From: FEN-1297 sp964498065
GTDB taxonomy: Bacteria > Bacteroidota > Ignavibacteria > Ignavibacteriales > Ignavibacteriaceae
Length of the DNA stretch: 7,351 nt
Reading direction: 5' to 3'
Assembly: GCA_964498065.1 (NCBI GenBank)
Contig: CAZCFZ010000144.1
Span: 1-7,351 of the forward strand
The notes under the pieces are model-generated. The model ran no database searches, was not told where the DNA came from, and saw only the letters and a program-made list of their open reading frames with translations. Positions 1-4,431 of this stretch are shown here, piece after piece; the stretch's first letter is position 1; each line of letters starts with the position of its first letter. A program made the position numbers and the translations under genes.

Positions 1-52
1 GCAAGAAGGCACAATTAATTTTTTTAATAATCTTTAGGTAAGATAGAAATCG
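1..52. other. Flank before the first cassette; possible attI or end of a preceding attC
   Basis: No gene is visible here. The stretch is AT-rich and ends in ATCG just before the TTATGTTGCC that begins cassette 1. G52 would be the G of a GTT core site, with the crossover between 52 and 53. Unlike the three later cassette junctions there is no GGGCGGCGGGT arm before the core. It could therefore be an attI site next to an integrase gene lying outside the window, or a divergent preceding attC. The sequence alone does not decide between these. Confidence 0.3.
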
Positions 53-140
53 TTATGTTGCCTATGAGGGTATAAAAAATAATTTGCATATAATAGGAAA
101 AGTAATTACATTGTAGCTACATAAATGAAGAAAGCTTGAA

Positions 141-398
141 ATGAAAACAAAGGTAATTAAAATTGGAAACTCCAAAGGCATTAGGATACCAAGACATATG
201 CTTGAACAAAGTGGATTAAAAAGTGAAGTGGAAATAGAAGTAAAAGATAAAACAATTGTATTAAAACCTACAACAAAAATAAGAGAAGATTGGGATAATG
301 CTTTTCAAAAAATGTCGGAAAATAAAGATGATATACTCTTAGATGAGGAATATTTAAAAAATTCCACATCTTGGGAAAATGAAGAGTGGGAATGGTAA
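141..398 (+). CDS. mazE: MazE-type antitoxin (AbrB/MazE/SpoVT fold)
   Basis: This 85-residue protein is the labile antitoxin that binds and neutralises MazF and normally represses its own operon. The N-terminal half (about residues 3-46) is an AbrB-type swapped-hairpin DNA-binding domain, with the typical KVIKIGNSKGIRIPRHML opening. The C-terminal tail is acidic and aromatic (many D/E, ending WENEEWEW), as expected of the disordered segment that wraps around MazF. The start at 141 is the first ATG and has only a weak purine-rich site (127-134). A TATAAT at 89-94 could be a -10 element but has no convincing partner. The stop TAA is directly followed by the ATG of mazF, so the two are probably translationally coupled. 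The family assignment is firm. Confidence 0.9.
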   Translation: MKTKVIKIGNSKGIRIPRHMLEQSGLKSEVEIEVKDKTIVLKPTTKIREDWDNAFQKMSENKDDILLDEEYLKNSTSWENEEWEW

Positions 399-722
399 AT
401 GGAATATCAAAGATTTGAAGTCTATTTAATAAATTTGGATCCCACAAAAGGAAGTGAAATTAGAAAAACACGACCATGTGTAATTATTTCTCCTAACGAA
501 ATGAATAATCATATATCTACATTAATAATAGCACCATTAACTTCAAGACTTCGTAATTATCCTACACGAGTTCCGTGCAGAGTTGAAGGAAAACAAGGAC
601 AAGTAGTTTTAGATCAAATAAGAACAGTAGATAAATCAAGATTAATTAAAAAAATTACAACTCTAAATAAACCAATTCAAAGTAAGATAATATCCAAACT
701 AATAGAAATGTTTTCAGAATAA
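399..722 (+). CDS. mazF: MazF/PemK-type endoribonuclease toxin
   Basis: This 107-residue protein is expected to be a sequence-specific mRNA interferase that stops growth when MazE is lost. Visible family features are the opening strand and loop (VYLINLDPTKGSEIRKTRPCV, about residues 8-28), IIAPLTS (43-49) and LDQIRTVDKSRL near residue 75. R25 and T48 fall at the positions of the catalytic Arg and Thr of Bacillus subtilis MazF, so the toxin looks active. Length is normal for the family. It starts immediately after the mazE stop (TAAATG), and its own stop lies only 2 nt before the R'' box of the cassette's attC, the tight packing typical of cassettes. The cleavage site cannot be predicted from this. 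Confidence 0.92.
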   Translation: MEYQRFEVYLINLDPTKGSEIRKTRPCVIISPNEMNNHISTLIIAPLTSRLRNYPTRVPCRVEGKQGQVVLDQIRTVDKSRLIKKITTLNKPIQSKIISKLIEMFSE

Positions 723-724
723 GA

Positions 725-749
725 GGCAACATAACATGCGGTTCAACCC
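725..749 (+). other. attC of cassette 1, 5' part (R'' and most of L'')
   Basis: The R'' box GGCAACATAAC (725-735) is followed by ATGCGGTTCAACCC. This matches the start of the intact attC of cassette 2 (ATAACCATGCGTTTCTACCCG, 3208-3228, given here split by function: R'' then L''). The arm stops at AACCC, where the IS begins. Its continuation, GACCGC, is found at 2274-2279 on the other side of the element. Confidence 0.75.
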
Positions 750-763
750 GTTATGTAAAAAGT
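750..763 (+). repeat. IS terminal inverted repeat, transposase 3' side
   Basis: GTTATGTAAAAAGT is the counterpart of 2254-2269 on the opposite strand. The outer GTTATGT also pairs perfectly with ACATAAC in the R'' box at 729-735. Confidence 0.65.
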
Positions 764-937
764 CAATATTTACAGTAAATATATTTTTAGATTTTACCTC
801 CTACTAATATTAAGAAAAGGGATAAGCAAAAAATAAGACTAATCTCTTTCCATTTTAGTTGGACAAATGTAAAATAAATAAAAGAATCATCCTGTTATAA
901 ACAGTCCTCCGGTTTATCAATAATAGAAATAATAAAA

Positions 938-1076
938 AGCGGTGCTGCAAGAAGTAAGAATAAAATTCAGAAAGGTGCGGCTGCAATCTGACCGAAACTG
1001 ACTTTGCAGCTATAAATATAGACTGTAGGAACAAAGTTTCCAAGTCAGCAGGGTTGAGTAAACAGTCCGCACCGCT
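938..1076 (-). ncRNA. Candidate bridge RNA/seekRNA of the IS110-family element
   Basis: IS110-family recombinases use an element-encoded noncoding RNA that pairs with both target and donor DNA; in the IS1111 group it lies downstream of the transposase, as here. The segment is closed by an 8-bp stem, AGCGGTGC (938-945) with GCACCGCT (1069-1076). Inside are a 7-bp hairpin GCTGCAA/TTGCAGC (980-986, 1004-1010; 17-nt loop) and a 6-bp pair GACTGT/ACAGTC (1021-1026, 1062-1067). On the minus strand the RNA would contain TCAACCC (from 1057-1051), identical to the left flank 743-749, then CGGTCAGA (from 994-987), complementary to the right junction 2271-2278. TAAACAGTCC occurs at 898-907 and again at 1059-1068, so the real transcript may extend further. 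Transcript ends and folding are inferred. Confidence 0.55.
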
Positions 1077-1124
1077 ATTAGAGAATTCTTTTATCGTTTA
1101 TTTAAGTCAACGCCTTACAAGTTA

Positions 1125-2201
1125 TTAAGCTACGAGAGCATAGATATATTCTTCATGCTTAATCCACACATGTCTTACTCTGCGTAAGAGTTTCTTAGCG
1201 ATTCTAATAATTGCATCTTGAGGCTTCATTCTTTTAATGAGTTCTTTATATTTGGCGGTCATAGCCGGGTCTTCTTTAACTGCTTTCCAAGCAGCTTCGA
1301 TCAATAAAGGTCTTAAGTATTTATTTTTTCTAAAGGATATTTGATTACCGTAAATAGTTTCATCCGAAGAACGAGTAGAGGGTACAAGCCCAACAAAAGC
1401 ACTAAGCTGATCCTCATAATTGAACCGATTGATGTCGATAATTTCGGTATAAAGACTCATAGCAATAATAAAAGCTATACCGGGAACAGATTTAAGAGCA
1501 TTAATTATAGGCTCAATATCTTTTTGTTTTGCTTGCACTCTAAGCTCCTTGAGAATATTTTTATAATGAACTCTCAGCTGTTTAAGCTGTGCAATTAAAT
1601 TAAGGAAACAGTAGTCCCCAGCTGTAGAATCAAATATAACTTCTTGCTCAAGCCATTTAATGAAAGAAGCAGACCAGCGAGAGTTGCCGATAAACTTTTC
1701 CGGAATTTTAATTCCCCGTGTATGCAAGAGAGATTTTATTCTATTCTTGGTTCTGGTTTGGTTCTGTACAACACGATAACGAAGTCGCATAAGGCTTCTC
1801 GGTTCTTCATGAAAAATGTCCGGGATGTAAATTCCCTCTAATGAATTATTTTCAAGTTCACGTGAGAGTTTACGAGAATCAATCGGATCGTTTTTGTTAA
1901 CTTTCTCTTTGTTTGAAGTAGGAACGTCGGCAGGATTAACAATTATGCAATCAACACCAAGCTCCTTAAATTTTCTTGCCACCCAAAATCCGCAGAAACC
2001 GGCTTCGTAAACAATGTGGTAATTACCGCCGGGATATTTCTTCCTTAAATAATTAAGTAGTTCTTCCGGCGATGGATTCATGGAAAGGGTTTTAAGTTCA
2101 ATGCCGTTTAGTCTTATTGTAACTCTCCAGTTTTTAAGGTGAGTATCAACGCCAATATGAAAGTGGCTGTCTAAAAACGAGTTTTTATCTAAGATTTTCA
2201 T
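1125..2201 (-). CDS. IS110-family transposase (DEDD recombinase)
   Basis: This 358-residue protein is the RNA-guided DNA recombinase of the element. The N-terminal RuvC-like DEDD domain shows D19 (in GVDTH), E66 (in VYEAGFCGFW), and D105 and D108 (in KNDPIDSRKL), so all four acidic residues are present. A basic, helical middle (about 135-225) leads to the C-terminal Transposase_20-type domain with SVPGIAFIIA and the AFVGLVPS block. S278/S279 in the following STRSSDE segment lie where the catalytic Ser of this family is expected. Length is normal and no frame break is seen, so it looks functional. The start at 2201 is supported by AAGGAG at 2209-2214 on the minus strand, 7 nt away. It is transcribed against the cassette genes, so cassette promoters would not drive it. 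Confidence 0.93.
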   Translation of the reverse strand: MKILDKNSFLDSHFHIGVDTHLKNWRVTIRLNGIELKTLSMNPSPEELLNYLRKKYPGGNYHIVYEAGFCGFWVARKFKELGVDCIIVNPADVPTSNKEKVNKNDPIDSRKLSRELENNSLEGIYIPDIFHEEPRSLMRLRYRVVQNQTRTKNRIKSLLHTRGIKIPEKFIGNSRWSASFIKWLEQEVIFDSTAGDYCFLNLIAQLKQLRVHYKNILKELRVQAKQKDIEPIINALKSVPGIAFIIAMSLYTEIIDINRFNYEDQLSAFVGLVPSTRSSDETIYGNQISFRKNKYLRPLLIEAAWKAVKEDPAMTAKYKELIKRMKPQDAIIRIAKKLLRRVRHVWIKHEEYIYALVA

Positions 2202-2253
2202 AAAAAGTCTCCTTATTTTAAATATGATAAGATAACTTAGCTTTTATGAGAAA

Positions 2254-2273
2254 CTTTTTAAACATAACTTCTG
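2254..2273 (-). repeat. IS terminal inverted repeat, transposase 5' side, with 4-nt extension
   Basis: On the minus strand, 2269-2254 reads GTTATGTTTAAAAAGT, matching 750-763 apart from two extra T. TTCT (2270-2273) lies between the repeat and the restored attC sequence GACCGC. The guide-like match TCTGACCG (2271-2278) spans this junction. Confidence 0.6.
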
Positions 2274-2480
2274 ACCGCAGATACGGTGCAGGTAATTTGC
2301 AATTTTTAGCATTGTCTTTTTCGTTCGGCAAACTCGTTCAACGTTGCCCAACAAAATTAATTAACTTGCAAACCGTGTGTACTGAGAAAATTACACACGG
2401 TTTGCCAAATCATCGGCTTGGTCATTTCATAGCTGCCCGTTTATTATGGGCGGCGGGTTATGTGCAGGCCATTATACGTG
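2274..2480 (+). other. attC of cassette 1, 3' part, with the start of cassette 2
   Basis: This region has no gene of its own. It begins with GACCGC, the rest of the L'' arm, and ends with L' GCGGCGGGTT (2450-2459) and the R' core at 2471-2480 (ATTATACGTG). Joined to 745-749, the L'' arm pairs with L' over 10 bp with A2275 unpaired. The middle shares GGCAAACTCGTTCAA with GGCAAACTTGTTCAA in the attC of cassette 2. It also holds a perfect 14-bp hairpin at 2368-2405. The core base before TTATAC is A, not G. Confidence 0.7.
2368..2405. repeat. Perfect 14-bp inverted repeat inside the attC variable region
   Basis: GCAAACCGTGTGTA (2368-2381) and TACACACGGTTTGC (2392-2405) flank a 10-nt loop. No T-run follows, so an intrinsic terminator is unlikely on the + strand. 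It sits where the variable terminal structure of a folded attC would be and is absent from the other two attC-like sites. Confidence 0.75.
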
Positions 2481-2508
2481 TAGGAAGAAAGAACTATGTT
2501 AAATCTCA

Positions 2509-2539
2509 TTGCGATAAGTTAACTAATTAGTTATCTTTG
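2509..2539 (+). promoter_or_regulatory. Bacteroidota-type promoter for higBA
   Basis: TATCTTTG (2532-2539) matches the TAnnTTTG -7 element of Bacteroidota, with TTG at 2509-2511 and a 20-nt spacer. Transcription would start about 5 nt after the element, almost on the GTG start codon at 2544. The mRNA may then be leaderless, which fits the lack of a Shine-Dalgarno site. Confidence 0.5.
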
Positions 2540-2543
2540 CTAT

Positions 2544-2888
2544 GTGAAAAGAAAAATAATCTTCTATGGGAACTACTTCTTAGAATTCTATTCTAAGCAA
2601 GATGAAAAGACAAAGAATAAAATCGACTTTGTTCTTGATCTTATACGTAATATAGATAAGGTACCTATTAAATTCTTAAAGTATTTAGAAAGTACGGATG
2701 GATTATATGAGATCCGAGTTAGAACGGGAAATAAAAATATAAGGATACTCTGCTTCTTTGATGAAGATCGATTAATAATACTGATAAATAGTTTTATTAA
2801 AAAGACAGCCAAAACTCCAAAAAGTGAATTAGAAGAGGGAAGAAAGTTAAGGACAGAATATTTCGCAGAAAAATTGAAGAGGAAGTGA
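2544..2888 (+). CDS. higB: HigB-type toxin (RelE superfamily, phage Gp49-like)
   Basis: This 114-residue protein is expected to be a ribosome-dependent mRNA endonuclease toxin. The pattern is that of the Gp49-like/HigB family: helical N-terminus (14-40), FLKYLESTDGLYEIR (44-58), the strand around R67 (NIRILCFF), and NSFIKKTAKTP (82-92) followed by a charged helix. The toxin comes first and an XRE-type antitoxin follows, the usual higBA order. The start is GTG at 2544: the ATG at 2542 is out of frame and hits a stop at once, and no other in-frame start would keep the domain whole. No ribosome-binding site is seen, so leaderless translation is plausible. Its own promoter would make the cassette independent of integron transcription. 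Confidence 0.88.
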   Translation: MKRKIIFYGNYFLEFYSKQDEKTKNKIDFVLDLIRNIDKVPIKFLKYLESTDGLYEIRVRTGNKNIRILCFFDEDRLIILINSFIKKTAKTPKSELEEGRKLRTEYFAEKLKRK

Positions 2889-2892
2889 AAAA

Positions 2893-3189
2893 ATGAAAAA
2901 GTTGACAACATTCGAAGATCATTTAGAAAAGCAGTACGGTAAAAAAGGTACAAAAAAGAGAGAGAGATTTGAATATGATTCCCTTGCTTTTAGATTAGGG
3001 GAAATGCTAAAGGATGAACGTAAAAAAGCAAAATTAACCCAAGAAGAATTGGCGGAGAAAAGCGGGACTAAAAAGAGTTATATCTCAAGGATAGAGTCTG
3101 GCAAAAGTGATATTCAAATATCAACATTCAGTAGGATCGTCGAACTTGGATTAAAAAAGACAATTAACATATCTATTTCTTCAAAATAA
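2893..3189 (+). CDS. higA: HigA-type antitoxin (XRE-family helix-turn-helix)
   Basis: This 98-residue antitoxin should bind HigB and repress the higBA promoter. Residues 34-85 form an XRE/HTH_3 domain, with the helix-turn-helix at about 49-70 (TQEELAEKSGTKKSYISRIE). The N-terminal 30 residues are basic and may contact the toxin. It begins 4 nt after the higB stop, with a good purine-rich ribosome-binding stretch (GAAGAGGAAG, 2876-2885) inside the end of higB, so the two are cotranscribed and probably coupled. The stop is 12 nt from the attC of the cassette. Family assignment is firm; the operator was not identified. Confidence 0.9.
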   Translation: MKKLTTFEDHLEKQYGKKGTKKRERFEYDSLAFRLGEMLKDERKKAKLTQEELAEKSGTKKSYISRIESGKSDIQISTFSRIVELGLKKTINISISSK

Positions 3190-3202
3190 CAAATCAAAGA
3201 AA

Positions 3203-3393
3203 CACGTATAACCATGCGTTTCTACCCGACCGCGTGCCCGTGGTCGATGAAAAACATGTCTCTGCCATATTTTTCTATCCGGGCAAACTTGTTCAAAGTT
3301 ATCGGACATTGCAATCACTTTTCAGTTCATTGACAGCTCAATTCTAATTGGTGTTGCTGTTTTGGGCGGCGGGTAAAACGCGCCGCGTTATAG
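3203..3393 (+). other. attC of cassette 2, complete
   Basis: The site is about 190 bp, long for an attC, and is the only one here with every box readable. R'' is CACGTATAAC (3203-3212) and the right core is GTTATAG (3387-3393). L'' TACCCGACCGC (3223-3233) pairs with L' GCGGCGGGTA (3366-3375), leaving A3229 extrahelical. Just outside, GCGTTT and its partner AAACGC pair with C3222 extrahelical. Unpaired bases on one arm are what the integrase uses to choose the strand in known integrons. The variable middle (3286-3374) is nearly repeated at 7135-7223. Confidence 0.8.
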
Positions 3394-3757
3394 GAAAGAT
3401 TTATACGAAGTCGGCCGCAAATAATCAATTTGGTTCGGTAGTGACTTCAGTTAGAATTAATACATCGGTTCTAAAAAATTTAACTACCCAATCTCCTAAC
3501 TATTTAATGTTTCAAATTATTCAAGGGAAATTGGTAATATTGGACAGTAAAAGAAACATAATTTTACAAATGGAAAGTTCAGTTCCGTTTCTGTAAGCAC
3601 TGTTTTTAGAGTTTTTAGTACATCTATTGTAAATGATTTATTAGCAAAAGGTAATAGCACGGAGACTTATATAGAGATAAGAAATAATGTTTTAACAATT
3701 ACAAACGGTGATGACACATTGGAAGAATCAGGTACTTGTCCTCCATTTTGTCCATAA
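3390..3757 (+). pseudogene. 5'-truncated, frameshifted gene of unknown function
   Basis: Two reading frames together look like one former gene. One frame is open from the cassette start to a stop at 3594-3596 and reads IYTKSAANNQFGSVVTSVRI then SVLKN...YLMFQIIQGKLVILDSKRNII. The -1 frame is open from 3551 to TAA 3755-3757 and reads NGKFSSVSVSTVFRVF, then SIVNDLLAKG and ITNGDDTLEE, ending GTCPPFCP. A loss of one base near 3563-3572 would explain the switch. No canonical slippery heptamer is there, so programmed frameshifting is unlikely. No good start codon lies inside the cassette (GTG 3441 is weak), which suggests the 5' end is lost as well. I do not recognise the family. The membrane-protein gene begins 6 nt after the stop. 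Confidence 0.5.
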
Positions 3758-3763
3758 ATTTCT

Positions 3764-4339
3764 ATGATAATTCCATATATAATATTTTCAATATCTGCAT
3801 TAACATGGTTATTGGTGCCATTCCGGCAATATAAAGGTGAATATTTTATATTTTTTTTAATATTAGGCATGTTGGATCCAATAATGGTAATATTAAATAA
3901 AACATTGCATGCTCAACCAGAAAGTGTTTATATAATTTTTATCGCCATGGCAATCCTATCCTTACTAGGATTAAATGCCATTAAGAAGAATATTGCTTTA
4001 ATAATAGTGTTTATCGCAGCAAGTATATTAATAGCTTTTTATGCAAGTAAAAGGTATATGGAAGTATATCTTACCTTGCTGCACTTAATGATATTTACAA
4101 TTTTTTTAAGTAAAACACTTTTAGATACGTATAAAGATGATATAATAAATGTTTTTTATTTCGTGTTTTGCGTTTATGAAATATCTATAATAATGAAGGA
4201 AATAATTCTTGCCATTAATATCAGAACCAGTATAATTTTCTTTTATATAACATCAGCATTTGAGATATTGATTGGAATATATTTTATTCTTTATAATGAA
4301 AAGAACGGCCTAAAAATAAAATTAAATCTTAAAAAATAA
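3764..4339 (+). CDS. Polytopic membrane protein of unknown function (about seven helices)
   Basis: This 191-residue protein is almost entirely hydrophobic. Helices are apparent at about 2-18, 25-44, 52-70, 73-91, 97-115, 121-145 and 150-178, with a short basic C-terminal tail (KNGLKIKLNLKK). There is no soluble domain, signal peptide or recognisable motif, and I cannot assign a family. The ATG at 3764 has no clear Shine-Dalgarno site; the gene begins 6 nt after the end of the decayed frame upstream, so translation may once have been coupled to it. It is followed after 92 nt by the phosphoesterase gene on the same strand. A receptor-like or sensor role is possible from topology alone, but nothing shows it. 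Confidence 0.6.
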   Translation: MIIPYIIFSISALTWLLVPFRQYKGEYFIFFLILGMLDPIMVILNKTLHAQPESVYIIFIAMAILSLLGLNAIKKNIALIIVFIAASILIAFYASKRYMEVYLTLLHLMIFTIFLSKTLLDTYKDDIINVFYFVFCVYEISIIMKEIILAINIRTSIIFFYITSAFEILIGIYFILYNEKNGLKIKLNLKK

Positions 4340-4358
4340 TTTAATGCAATAAATAAAA

Positions 4359-4388
4359 TTGATTTTCATGAAATAATAATAAAATCAA
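4359..4388. repeat. AT-rich 8-bp inverted repeat between genes
   Basis: TTGATTTT (4359-4366) and AAAATCAA (4381-4388) flank a 14-nt loop in the 92-nt gap before the phosphoesterase gene. No T-run follows on +. It may be a weak terminator or operator, or chance in AT-rich DNA. Confidence 0.25.
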
Positions 4389-4431
4389 CACTATCTAAAT
4401 AATAAAAAATAATAGGATTAAGAGAAATAGG

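Larger units (their letters stand above)
750..2273 (-). mobile_element. IS110-family element (IS1111-like) inserted in an attC
   Basis: The element is about 1524 bp and has one transposase gene on the minus strand. Its boundaries are inferred from three things. The ends carry an imperfect inverted repeat, GTTATGTAAAAAGT at 750-763 and the complement of GTTATGTTTAAAAAGT at 2254-2269, with a 2-nt indel. The right end extends 4 nt (TTCT) past the repeat, the asymmetric subterminal arrangement known in the IS1111 group. Removing 750-2273 rejoins AACCC with GACCGC and restores a normal attC arm. There is no target duplication; G750 and G2274 cannot be told apart, so the ends are uncertain by about 1-3 nt. 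The about 360 bp downstream of the transposase is noncoding and probably holds the guide RNA, a position that also favours the IS1111 subgroup. Confidence 0.8.
53..2471 (+). other. Integron gene cassette 1 (mazEF), attC interrupted by an IS
   Basis: The cassette starts at TTATGTTGCC (53-62). The R'' box GGCAACATAAC at 725-735 is the exact reverse complement of 52-62, 11 of 11 bases, so the two are the halves of one attC in the circular form. Without the inserted element (750-2273) the cassette would be about 895 bp, close to the 916 bp of cassette 2. It carries mazE and mazF and no other gene of its own. The base at the 3' crossover is A2471 instead of the usual G, a possible sign of decay. 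Confidence 0.75.
2472..3387 (+). other. Integron gene cassette 2 (higBA), intact
   Basis: This 916-bp unit runs from TTATACGTGT (2472-2481) to G3387. The R'' sequence ACACGTATAA (3202-3211) is the exact reverse complement of its first 10 bases. It holds the promoter, higB, higA and a complete attC, all in the normal orientation, and is the clearest complete cassette in the window. Confidence 0.8.

Noticed and set aside
855..1043. Open frame of 62 codons on - downstream of the transposase
   Set aside because: Overlaps the structured noncoding region of the IS and has no start signal or recognisable content.
1341..1841. Two open frames on + inside the transposase gene (1341-1598, 1644-1841)
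   Set aside because: Antisense shadows of an intact, well-matched transposase.
750..2471. Reading 750-2471 as a separate cassette, with 725-756 as a complete 32-bp attC
   Set aside because: The GTTATGT at 750 and ACATAAC at 2263 do pair like cassette ends, but they also match as IS terminal repeats. Only the IS reading restores a normal L''/L' stem and explains the transposase. Kept as a finding about mimicry.
2246..2530. Open frame of 94 codons on +
   Set aside because: It runs through the IS end and the attC of cassette 1; composition is that of the palindromic site and no ribosome-binding site or family is seen.
2588..2953. Open frame of 121 codons on -
   Set aside because: Antisense shadow of higB and the start of higA, both clearly recognisable on +.
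3348..3387. Start of an open frame (ATG 3348) inside the attC of cassette 2
   Set aside because: The first 13 codons are attC sequence (L' and R'). Only the part after 3388 looks like former protein, described as a pseudogene.
3551..3596. Programmed -1 frameshift joining the two frames of the decayed gene
   Set aside because: No X XXY YYZ slippery heptamer in the right phase and no clear downstream structure; simple base loss is more likely.
3667..3870. Open frame of 67 codons on -
   Set aside because: Antisense to the decayed gene and the start of the membrane-protein gene, with no supporting signal.
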